Assembly: GCA_964549245.1 (NCBI GenBank)
Contig: CAZJUO010000037.1
Coordinates: 1-11,326 of the forward strand
DNA length: 11,326 bases
From: CAZJUO01 sp964549245
GTDB taxonomy: Bacteria > Patescibacteriota > Patescibacteriia > UBA10025 > JAHIVO01
Direction of reading: 5' to 3'
The notes under the pieces were generated by a model that was not told where the DNA came from, did not search any database, and saw only the letters and a program-made list of their open reading frames with translations. Position numbers and translations under genes: made by a program. Below, piece after piece: positions 1-6,105 of the stretch. The stretch's first letter is position 1, and every line of letters begins with the position of its first letter.

Positions 1-1
1 A

Positions 2-826
2 GGTAAAATAGTCATTATTGAGGATGAGAGCATCCTCGTTGATATTCTCGCGCAAAAATTAAGCCAAGAAGGATATGATGTTACTTCAGCGGCTGACGGG
101 CAGGAAGGCTTAGAAAAAATTAGCCAAGCTAAGCCTGATTTGGTATTGCTGGATATTGTTATGCCCAAGATGAACGGCTATGAAGTTCTGGAATCGTTGC
201 AGAATAAACTTGGCAAAGAAAGGATGATGCCGGTGATTATTATATCAAATTCCGGACAACCCGTAGAAATTGACAAAGCGATCAATCTTGGGGCCAAGGA
301 TTATATTATCAAAGCACAATTTACTCCTGATGAAGTGATACAGAAAGTAAACAAGCTGATTGGCAACGATTCGCCGGCCAAGCCGACAGCCCCTGATGCT
401 TCACCAAAAGAAAAGGAGCCAACTGACGAAGCCAAACAAGAGGGAGAAGCTAAGGTGCTGGTCATCGAAGACGATCAATTTTTACGCGATTTACTAACAA
501 CAAAATTGAAAAAAGAAAACTTCGACGTCACTACGGCTATTGACGGTCCGGAAGGATTGGAAAAAATCCTTAAGCAGGATCCTGACGTGGTTCTCTTGGA
601 TATTATTTTACCCGGCGTGGACGGTTTTGAAGTATTGAAAAAAGTACGTTCACAATCTGATGCGCCCAAGGCAAAAATTCCGGTTATTTTACTGTCCAAT
701 CTTGGACAGGAGGCAGACGTGGAAAAAGGCAGGGCTTTGGGAGCTGATGATTATCTGATAAAATCAAATTTTACCATAGATGAAATTATCGAAAAAATCC
801 GTAAAGTATTGATTAATCGGTTATAG
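2..826 (+). CDS. Tandem-receiver response regulator, 5'-truncated
   Basis: Open from the window edge, so the true start is missing; 274 residues are visible. Two CheY-like receiver (REC) domains are joined by a Pro/Lys/Glu-rich linker (about residues 122-150 of the visible part). REC1 has the acidic pair E7/D8, phospho-acceptor D51 (LLDIVMP), switch S82 and K104. REC2 repeats this with E156/D157/D158, D200 (LLDIILP), S232 and K254. All residues expected for phosphorylation are present in both. There is no DNA-binding, GGDEF or other output domain after REC2, which ends at the stop codon, so signalling probably works by protein contact or phosphotransfer. The two domains resemble each other closely (SNxGQ and DY-IK-FT motifs in both), which suggests internal duplication. 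No histidine kinase is visible in the window. An upstream output domain beyond the window edge cannot be excluded. Confidence 0.9.
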   Translation, partial: GKIVIIEDESILVDILAQKLSQEGYDVTSAADGQEGLEKISQAKPDLVLLDIVMPKMNGYEVLESLQNKLGKERMMPVIIISNSGQPVEIDKAINLGAKDYIIKAQFTPDEVIQKVNKLIGNDSPAKPTAPDASPKEKEPTDEAKQEGEAKVLVIEDDQFLRDLLTTKLKKENFDVTTAIDGPEGLEKILKQDPDVVLLDIILPGVDGFEVLKKVRSQSDAPKAKIPVILLSNLGQEADVEKGRALGADDYLIKSNFTIDEIIEKIRKVLINRL

Positions 827-845
827 GAGAAGTATTTAATTGCAT

Positions 846-878
846 AAAAATCCCCGGTTTTTGATGCCGGGGTTTTTT
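846..878. terminator. Bidirectional intrinsic terminator
   Basis: A perfect 6-bp GC stem, CCCCGG (852-857) with CCGGGG (867-872), closes a 9-nt loop. It is followed by T6 (873-878) on the + strand and preceded by A5 (846-850), which is a T-tract on the - strand. It lies between two convergent genes, the response regulator ending at 826 and the peptidase gene ending at 888, and should terminate both. Confidence 0.88.
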
Positions 879-887
879 GGTTTTACG

Positions 888-2342
888 CTATAAGTAGTTA
901 AGCGGATTTGCTTTACTGCCGTTGACGATAACTTCAAAATGGACATGCGGCCCTGTGCACCAGCCGGTACAACCAATCATGCCGATGGTTTGTCCGCGCT
1001 CTACGTAGTCACCGGTAGAGACGAACATCTTTGAGTGGTGGGCGTAAAGCGTTTTGATGCCATTGCCGTGGTTAATAATGATTCTATTGCCGTAGCCGGT
1101 TCCCCAGCCGACTGCTTCTACGCGCCCGGAATCAGCTGCATAAACGGGAGAGCTATAGTTGCCGGCAATATCGATAGCTAAATGCCCCCATTTATAGTAT
1201 TGGCTTATTTTTCGGCTGGTGGTCGGCCAGAGCAGAGTAGCGCTGGTACTGGCACTTGAGGGCGGTGGAATATTAAACAAGGCAAAGCCGGACGAAGAAC
1301 TGCTTGATGGTTGAATGGTGGGTTTTGGCGCCGGTTCTATACCGCCGGGAATTATCAGTATCTGGTCTTCTTGGATTGCAGAGGAATCTGCTAATTGATT
1401 ATAATCCATTATTTCATCCAGGTTGGCTTCATATTTGCTGGCAATTTTTTCCAAGGTCTCCCCAGAAGCAACCTGATGCGAGACTCCAGAGAGCGGCAAT
1501 ATGGTCAATTTATCGCCGGGTTTAATATAATCTTTTGGCCCTAACTTGTTTTCCCACAGAATAGTATTGGTAGAAACATTAAATTTTTCTGCTATTGTGC
1601 TGACCGTATCACCGGGTTCCACCTGGTAATAGATAACTGACTCGCGCGGCCGATCACCGGTCGTAGTTTGGGCTAAGCCGGGTTTTACTAAAGCAGCGTT
1701 GGCGGCGGTGGTCATAATTTCATTTTTTTCACCTCCTTCGCCGACCGCTAATTGATTATCAGTATTAGGGGCGTCATATATGCGTAAAACACCCGCGGTG
1801 CGCAAGTAATCATAGGAGGCGCCAGTATCATGTATGGCAGTTTCAACGATTTCGATGTCTTGCGCATTCGTAAAAACGGAAGCCAGGATTGTGTCCTGCG
1901 CGAACTCTTCTGCCTTGGTCTCTTTGATAAAAAAATTATTGGCGATTACGGCAAGGCCAATAAATATCAGGGCAATATGTATAGTGGATTTGTTGAGCAG
2001 GGGGTAAATGATTTTATTCTTGGCCGGGGCAAAAATTTTTGTTAGCCATTTTTTTATAAACCTGTATATACGATAGGCGGGGATGCCAAGGTATCGGAAA
2101 ACAAAAAGACTTGCGATTTTGAAGGGAGTGAATATAATTCGCATGAACAAATATTCAAAACCACGGCCGATATAGATAAAAATCTCCAAAATGATGAGGA
2201 GAGTTTTTAATGCTGTCTTTTTGATTTGTAAAGTAATAACGGTAAAATTAAGTGTAATTTTTAGCTTATGTAAGCTAAATGGTGAATTAAAAAATATACA
2301 ATTGATAAGAATATCATAGCCATTTTTTGATGTCAATAGCAT
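888..2342 (-). CDS. LysM and M23 peptidoglycan endopeptidase, membrane-anchored
   Basis: Predicted cell-wall hydrolase that cuts peptide cross-links outside the membrane. Order over 484 residues: hydrophobic or basic N-terminal segments (about 45-95), a clear transmembrane helix (121-139), an extracellular linker, LysM 1 (237-283), LysM 2 (288-332), a Pro/Ser-rich linker (335-370) and an M23 (LytM-type) domain (about 384-480). The zinc and catalytic residues of M23 are intact: H387-x3-D391, H435/H436 in YAHH, and H466-V-H468 in GPHVHFE. The LysM repeats should bind glycan chains. The start is uncertain. ATG at 2342 has an AAGGAA about 7 nt upstream, but a promoter-like element lies inside the first 12 codons, and the first 40 residues are AT-rich and unlike the rest. 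Later in-frame candidates are TTG codons 52 and 65 and ATG codon 67. It ends at the shared terminator. Confidence 0.9.
   Translation of the reverse strand: MLLTSKNGYDILINCIFFNSPFSLHKLKITLNFTVITLQIKKTALKTLLIILEIFIYIGRGFEYLFMRIIFTPFKIASLFVFRYLGIPAYRIYRFIKKWLTKIFAPAKNKIIYPLLNKSTIHIALIFIGLAVIANNFFIKETKAEEFAQDTILASVFTNAQDIEIVETAIHDTGASYDYLRTAGVLRIYDAPNTDNQLAVGEGGEKNEIMTTAANAALVKPGLAQTTTGDRPRESVIYYQVEPGDTVSTIAEKFNVSTNTILWENKLGPKDYIKPGDKLTILPLSGVSHQVASGETLEKIASKYEANLDEIMDYNQLADSSAIQEDQILIIPGGIEPAPKPTIQPSSSSSSGFALFNIPPPSSASTSATLLWPTTSRKISQYYKWGHLAIDIAGNYSSPVYAADSGRVEAVGWGTGYGNRIIINHGNGIKTLYAHHSKMFVSTGDYVERGQTIGMIGCTGWCTGPHVHFEVIVNGSKANPLNYL
2261..2278. repeat. Perfect 18-bp palindrome, possible operator or 5' UTR hairpin
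   Basis: TTAGCTTA (2261-2268) and its exact reverse complement TAAGCTAA (2271-2278) flank a 2-nt centre. It lies about 23-40 nt downstream of the transcription start predicted for the peptidase promoter. An 8-bp half-site palindrome at that place could bind a dimeric repressor or form a short hairpin in the leader. Confidence 0.5.
2308..2336 (-). promoter_or_regulatory. Sigma70-type promoter inside the peptidase ORF 5' end
   Basis: Read on the - strand, a perfect -35 TTGACA (2336-2331) is followed by a 17-nt spacer (2330-2314) and the -10 TATTCT (2313-2308). A TG one base upstream of the -10 makes it an extended -10. The predicted transcription start is near 2301. If used, the mRNA would begin downstream of the ATG at 2342, so the peptidase would have to start at a later codon. 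Confidence 0.6.
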
Positions 2343-2360
2343 AAATTCTTTCCTTGAATT

Positions 2361-2370
2361 NNNNNNNNNN
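2361..2370. other. Scaffold gap (10 N)
   Basis: Ten undetermined bases lie between the divergent peptidase and leuS genes. The real length of the gap is unknown. A possible leuS extended -10 (TG-a-TACATT, 2381-2389) follows it, but the matching -35 would fall inside the Ns, so the leuS promoter cannot be judged. Confidence 0.97.
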
Positions 2371-2407
2371 GCTAATTAAGTGATACATTTAATACATCAA
2401 AAAATAT

Positions 2408-5029
2408 ATGCCCAGCCGATACAACCACAAAGCAATAGAAAAAAAATGGCAGCGCAGATGGGAGCGTGAAAAGTTATGGGAGGTAACAGACAAGCTTTCT
2501 TCCCGTTCGTTTTATGTTTTGGATATGTTCCCCTATCCCTCTGCCGAAGGGCTGCACGTGGGGCATCCGGAGGGATATACGGCTTCTGATATAGTAGCGC
2601 GTTACAAAAAGATGAAGGGATATACGGTATTGCATCCGATGGGCTTTGACGCTTTTGGCTTGCCGGCTGAAAATTATGCCATTAAAACGGGTACTCACCC
2701 TGCTGTAACTACCAAAAAAAATATTACCAATATGCGCCAGCAGATTAAGTCCCTTGGTTTTGCCTATGATTGGTCCCGCGAGGTTGTCACTTCTGATCCG
2801 GAGTATTATAAATGGACGCAGTGGATTTTTGTACAATTATTTAAGCACGGTTTGGCGTATGAAGCCGAGGCGCCGATCAATTGGTGTCCATCATGCAAAA
2901 CCGGTTTGGCCAATGAAGAAGTTATTAACGGGAAATGCGAACGCTGCGGCAGCCAGGTGACCAAAAAGCAAATCAAGCAGTGGCTGGTGAAAATTACTGA
3001 CCAGAAATATATTGAACGGTTGCTCTATGATCTGGACAAGCTTGACTGGCCGGAGTCTATCAAACAGCTGCAGCGGAATTGGATTGGCCGGAGTGAGGGA
3101 GCTGAAGTCGACTTTGTCATTGCGAGGAGCGAACAGAGTGAGCGACGCGGCAATCTCGAGATTGCTCCCGCCTGCCTCGCCTTAGCGAGTTCGGCGGGCA
3201 GGTCGTCGTCGCTGACTCCTCCTCGCAATGACAGAATTAAGGTTTTTACTACCCGGCCGGATACGTTGTTTGGTGCGACCTATATGGTATTGTCGCCGGA
3301 ACATCCGTTGGTGGCGCGTTGCTTGCCGCAGGTAGCCAATCGCCAGGAAGTAGAGCAGTATATTGAAAAAGCAAAAGTGAAGTCTGATCTTGAGCGGACA
3401 GATTTGGCTAAGGAAAAAACAGGTGTTGAATTGAAAGGCATTACCGCTATCAATCCTGTTAATAATAAAGAGATACCTATTTGGATTGCTGACTACGTTT
3501 TAAGCAGTTATGGTACTGGTGCGATTATGGCAGTGCCGGCGCATGACGAGCGGGATTTTGAGTTCGCAAAAAAATATCAATTGCCAATAATCCCGGTTAT
3601 CAAACCGGATGGTATTATGCCGCAGACGAAATTATCAGGCATCGCCAGCCCAGCGGCTTTCGGGCACCAGCAGGGAGATATTGAGAGTGCGTGTTGGACC
3701 GGCGATGGCGAAATGATTAATTCCGGTAAATATAACGGCCTGGATTCAGCGGAATTCAAAAAGAAAATCACTGCCTGGTTGGAGAAAAAAGGTTTGGGTA
3801 AAAAAGCGGTTAATTATAAGTTACGCGACTGGTTGTTTTCCCGCCAGCGGTACTGGGGCGAGCCGATTCCCATTATACACTGTGGGAAATGCGGCCAGGT
3901 GGCCGTACCGGAGGAAGACCTACCGTTAGAATTACCAGAGGTTGAGAATTACAGGCCCACCGGCACTGGTCAGTCCCCCTTAGCCGCGATTACTGATTGG
4001 GTTAATACAAAATGTCCAGCCTGCGGCGGGCCGGCCAAGCGAGAGACCAATACTATGCCCCAGTGGGCCGGTTCGAACTGGTACTGGCTGCGCTACTGTG
4101 ATCCGAATAATGATAAGGAATTGGCCGACAAAAAGAAATTAAAACAGTGGCTGCCGGTAGATTTATATGTTGGCGGTGCAGAGCACGCGGTACTGCATTT
4201 ATTGTACGCGCGGTTTATTTATAAGTTTTTATATGATATTGGTGTCGTTCCAAAAGAGGTAGGCGATGAGCCGTTTACCAAATTAAAAAACCAGGGAATA
4301 ATACTCGGCGAGGACGGAGTGAAGATGTCCAAATCCCGCGGCAACGTTATCAATCCCGACGAGGTCGTGGAAAAGTACGGCGCGGACACCATGCGCATGT
4401 ATGAAATGTTCATGGGCCCGTTTGAAGACTCGAAGCCCTGGGACACCAAGGGGATTATTGGGATAAAGAGATTTTTAGATAGAGTTTGGTCGGTTGTTAA
4501 TGAACATATTGAAAGGGATCAGCAGGGACTATTGAAACAAGAGCCCTCGAAGGCAATTTATAAAGCAATTAAAAAGGTTACCGAAGATATTGAGTCTTTT
4601 AAATTTAATACGGCTATCTCAACCATGATGGAGTGGTTTAATGATCGGGATTGGGGCATGAAATTAAACAAGCAGGGAAAGTTGGAAGGCGAATCTTTTG
4701 ACTTAGAAGCAATTAAAAAGTTTTTAATTGTTTTATCTCCTTTTGCCCCGCACTTGACTGAAGAGCTTTGGGAACAATTGGGATACAAGGAAAGCATAAT
4801 AAAAGAAAAATGGCCGGAGTATAAGCCAGCATTAATAAAAGAAGATGAAGTTACTATTGTGGTACAGGTGAATGGTAAAGTACGGGACAATGTCGTTGCG
4901 CCTACAGAAGCGAGCGAGGATGAAGTTAAGAAACTAGCCTTAGCCAGTCAGAAAGTACAGAAGCATTTGAAGGGCGACATTAAGAAAATTATTTTTGTAA
5001 AAGCGAAATTGATTAATTTTGTAGTATAA
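2408..5029 (+). CDS. leuS: Leucine--tRNA ligase (LeuRS)
   Basis: Cytoplasmic class I synthetase that charges tRNA-Leu and edits mischarged products. Over 873 residues: HIGH-type motif H50-V-G-H53, a first zinc knuckle (C160, C163, C177, C180), a CP1 editing domain with TTRPDTLFGAT (281-291) and AHDERD (378-383), a second zinc motif (C492, C495, C536, C539), KMSKS at 639-643, a helical anticodon-binding region, and a C-terminal domain with VVQVNGKVRD (818-827). The start MPSRYNHKAIEKKWQ is typical of the family. There is no clear Shine-Dalgarno before ATG 2408. The odd feature is residues 237-276, between EGAEVDF and IKVFTTRPDT: about 40 residues rich in Ser, Arg and Ala, encoded by a palindromic DNA repeat and inserted without breaking the frame. 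The site corresponds to a beta-turn of the editing domain, so activity is probably kept. Confidence 0.97.
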   Translation: MPSRYNHKAIEKKWQRRWEREKLWEVTDKLSSRSFYVLDMFPYPSAEGLHVGHPEGYTASDIVARYKKMKGYTVLHPMGFDAFGLPAENYAIKTGTHPAVTTKKNITNMRQQIKSLGFAYDWSREVVTSDPEYYKWTQWIFVQLFKHGLAYEAEAPINWCPSCKTGLANEEVINGKCERCGSQVTKKQIKQWLVKITDQKYIERLLYDLDKLDWPESIKQLQRNWIGRSEGAEVDFVIARSEQSERRGNLEIAPACLALASSAGRSSSLTPPRNDRIKVFTTRPDTLFGATYMVLSPEHPLVARCLPQVANRQEVEQYIEKAKVKSDLERTDLAKEKTGVELKGITAINPVNNKEIPIWIADYVLSSYGTGAIMAVPAHDERDFEFAKKYQLPIIPVIKPDGIMPQTKLSGIASPAAFGHQQGDIESACWTGDGEMINSGKYNGLDSAEFKKKITAWLEKKGLGKKAVNYKLRDWLFSRQRYWGEPIPIIHCGKCGQVAVPEEDLPLELPEVENYRPTGTGQSPLAAITDWVNTKCPACGGPAKRETNTMPQWAGSNWYWLRYCDPNNDKELADKKKLKQWLPVDLYVGGAEHAVLHLLYARFIYKFLYDIGVVPKEVGDEPFTKLKNQGIILGEDGVKMSKSRGNVINPDEVVEKYGADTMRMYEMFMGPFEDSKPWDTKGIIGIKRFLDRVWSVVNEHIERDQQGLLKQEPSKAIYKAIKKVTEDIESFKFNTAISTMMEWFNDRDWGMKLNKQGKLEGESFDLEAIKKFLIVLSPFAPHLTEELWEQLGYKESIIKEKWPEYKPALIKEDEVTIVVQVNGKVRDNVVAPTEASEDEVKKLALASQKVQKHLKGDIKKIIFVKAKLINFVV
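3115..3233. repeat. Composite palindromic repeat inserted in leuS
   Basis: The terminal arms are exact 15-bp inverted repeats: TGTCATTGCGAGGAG (3115-3129) and CTCCTCGCAATGACA (3219-3233). Further pairs nest inside: AGCGACG (3141-3147) with CGTCGCT (3207-3213), the self-complementary GCAATCTC/GAGATTGC (3150-3165), and CCTGCC (3171-3176) with GGCAGG (3197-3202), whose loop holds TCGC/GCGA. The element resembles dispersed CATTGCGAGGAGCGA...GCAATCTC repeats that I recall from intergenic DNA of many bacteria. Here it is read through as protein (LeuRS residues 237-276). It encodes no protein of its own. Confidence 0.88.
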
Positions 5030-5046
5030 TTCCCCCTCACCTTTTA

Positions 5047-5068
5047 TTCCTCTCCCCAGGGAGAGGAA
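5047..5068. repeat. Hairpin repeat 1 upstream of DUF559 gene
   Basis: Perfect 10-bp arms, TTCCTCTCCC (5047-5056) and GGGAGAGGAA (5059-5068), separated by 2 nt. It begins 18 nt after the leuS stop. No T-tract follows, so it is not a standard intrinsic terminator. It shares the CCTCTCC/GGAGAGG core with the other hairpins around the DUF559 gene. Confidence 0.8.
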
Positions 5069-5101
5069 GGGTTGTAAGAAGCGTTGTAATTTGACCTCCC
5101 C

Positions 5102-5141
5102 CCATCCTTAATCCTTCTCCCAAGGGAAAAGGAGGGGATGG
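5102..5141. repeat. Hairpin repeat 2 upstream of DUF559 gene
   Basis: The inner stem is CCTTCTCCC (5113-5121) with GGGAAAAGG (5124-5132), one mismatch and a 2-nt loop. The outer stem is CCATCC (5102-5107) with GGATGG (5136-5141). It has the same polypyrimidine then polypurine style as the neighbouring hairpins. Confidence 0.72.
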
Positions 5142-5158
5142 AAAGTAATTATTAAGGG

Positions 5159-5198
5159 TCCTCTCCTTTAGGAGAGGATGTCCACAGGACAGGAGAGG
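5159..5198 (+). promoter_or_regulatory. Hairpin 3 supplying the DUF559 ribosome binding site
   Basis: TCCTCTCC (5159-5166) pairs with GGAGAGGA (5171-5178) around a 4-nt loop. A second small stem, TGTCC/GGACA (5179-5183 and 5187-5191), follows, and then a second copy of GGAGAGG (5192-5198). This second copy sits 5 nt before ATG 5204 and is the clearest Shine-Dalgarno of any gene in the window. CCTCTCC at 5160-5166 could pair with either GGAGAGG copy, so the ribosome site could be exposed or masked. Confidence 0.65.
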
Positions 5199-5203
5199 TT
5201 ACT

Positions 5204-5557
5204 ATGGTACGAAGATTAACTAAACTAGCACGCTGTTTACGCAAAAGACAAACTCCAACAGAGGCAAAGATGTGGGCTTGTCTAAGAAACAGAAAATTAC
5301 TCAATATCAAGTTTCGTCGACAATATCCGATTGGACCATATATAGTAGATTTTTGTGCAATTCAACATAAATTAGTAATTGAGGTCGATGGCGGCGGGCA
5401 TTTATCTGATGAGCAGAAAGTGAACGACAGGATACGGGATTATTATCTAGAAAAACGAGGATATATAGTTATGAGATTTTGGGCTAATGATGTTAATAAT
5501 AATCTAGAAGGTGTGGTACAAATGATTTACGAATTTATTAGCAGTAATTCATCTTAA
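5204..5557 (+). CDS. DUF559 family endonuclease-like protein
   Basis: 117 residues, the full length of a compact DUF559 (PF04480) protein, with a PD-(D/E)XK/Vsr-like fold. Family signatures are in order: TPTEAKMW (17-24), FRRQ-PIGPYIVDF (37-50), the core VIEVDGGGH (58-66) and the C-terminal GYIVMRFWANDV (86-97). Likely catalytic acidic residues are D49, E60 and D62, with H66 nearby; all are present. Members are predicted DNA endonucleases of poorly known role, sometimes compared with very-short-patch repair enzymes. It has no methylase or restriction partner here. A hand count of 5221-5520 gives 110 G+C in 300, visibly below the flanking housekeeping genes. Three hairpin repeats precede it and one follows, which suggests it moved in with them as a unit. 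The ATG at 5204 is fixed by the strong Shine-Dalgarno. Confidence 0.9.
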   Translation: MVRRLTKLARCLRKRQTPTEAKMWACLRNRKLLNIKFRRQYPIGPYIVDFCAIQHKLVIEVDGGGHLSDEQKVNDRIRDYYLEKRGYIVMRFWANDVNNNLEGVVQMIYEFISSNSS

Positions 5558-5576
5558 AACCTCTCTCAACCCCACT

Positions 5577-5596
5577 CCTTCTCCCCATGGAGAAGG
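5577..5596. repeat. Hairpin repeat downstream of DUF559 gene
   Basis: Perfect 8-bp arms, CCTTCTCC (5577-5584) and GGAGAAGG (5589-5596), around a 4-nt loop. It starts 20 nt after the DUF559 stop and is preceded by CCTCTCTCAACCCCACT-like pyrimidine-rich sequence. It matches the upstream hairpins in style and has no T-tract. Confidence 0.78.
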
Positions 5597-5617
5597 CAGA
5601 CCAGTAATCAACTTATA

Positions 5618-6094
5618 ATGATTCCAAAAACCGACATCATTTATAACTACGAATATGCCAAACGCCTATATCGCGGCACGGACAATTTTGAAGATGTCTG
5701 GCGGCGGATAATCGGCATTGGCGCTGATTTTGAAAAAGTCTACGAGAAGTACGGCATATTCATTTTAGAAACTATTGAAAAATATTCTGGTTTTTCTTGG
5801 GAAGAACATTCGGTGGCCACCTTTCCAATTTATCTGGCTGATGTGGAAACGTCCATGGTGCATCCCTTGACCATTCGCATAGATGAGCAGCCCGAACTAA
5901 TGCTCGATAGCCTCATTTACCAATTGGCTAACCGGAATATGTACTTTGGCTTTACAGACGATATGGTTAAAGAAAAGTGCTTGCGGTCGGTTACCAACCA
6001 GGTCAAGCGCGATTTGAAGTTGCTCGATGAAGGCAGTGAAAAAGATGATATTGACCTAAAACAAATTACTATACGCCAGTATTTAAAAAAGTAA
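5618..6094 (+). CDS. Hypothetical protein, 158 aa
   Basis: I do not recognise this family. The product appears soluble: no signal peptide or membrane span, mixed charged helices, and a Lys/Asp/Glu-rich C-terminal third (115-158). Predicted helices at about 10-57 are followed by a more beta-like middle (65-90, with ATFPIYLADV and HPLTIRI). The segment LIYQLANRN (99-107) looks like a zinc-protease helix (LIHELAHRN) in which all three key residues have been replaced (Y101, Q102, N105). That reading is speculative. No Shine-Dalgarno precedes ATG 5618, and a TATAAT overlaps the start. It ends 11 nt before tsaC and so is probably in the same transcript as tsaC, the MFS gene and rsmA. Confidence 0.75.
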   Translation: MIPKTDIIYNYEYAKRLYRGTDNFEDVWRRIIGIGADFEKVYEKYGIFILETIEKYSGFSWEEHSVATFPIYLADVETSMVHPLTIRIDEQPELMLDSLIYQLANRNMYFGFTDDMVKEKCLRSVTNQVKRDLKLLDEGSEKDDIDLKQITIRQYLKK

Positions 6095-6105
6095 TTTATT
6101 AATTT

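Noticed and set aside
2474..2836. 120-codon ORF antisense to leuS, and similar long antisense ORFs within leuS, rsmA and the secreted protein gene
   Set aside because: They lie opposite strongly conserved coding sequence, have no recognisable motifs or start signals, and are expected shadows of the coding frame.
3115..3233. leuS insert as an intein, intron or frameshift
   Set aside because: There are no splice motifs or nuclease, the frame is continuous, and the inverted-repeat structure explains the extra sequence.
5047..5068. Hairpin after leuS as an intrinsic terminator
   Set aside because: It has a strong stem but no following T-tract, and it shares its sequence core with the other DUF559-flanking hairpins.
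5204..5557. DUF559 gene as part of a restriction-modification system
   Set aside because: No methyltransferase or specificity gene lies nearby; both neighbours are housekeeping or unrelated.
5614..5619. TATAAT overlapping the ATG of the 158-aa gene as a promoter for a leaderless mRNA
   Set aside because: There is no -35 at the right distance and the -10 itself overlaps the start codon, so transcription would begin inside the gene.
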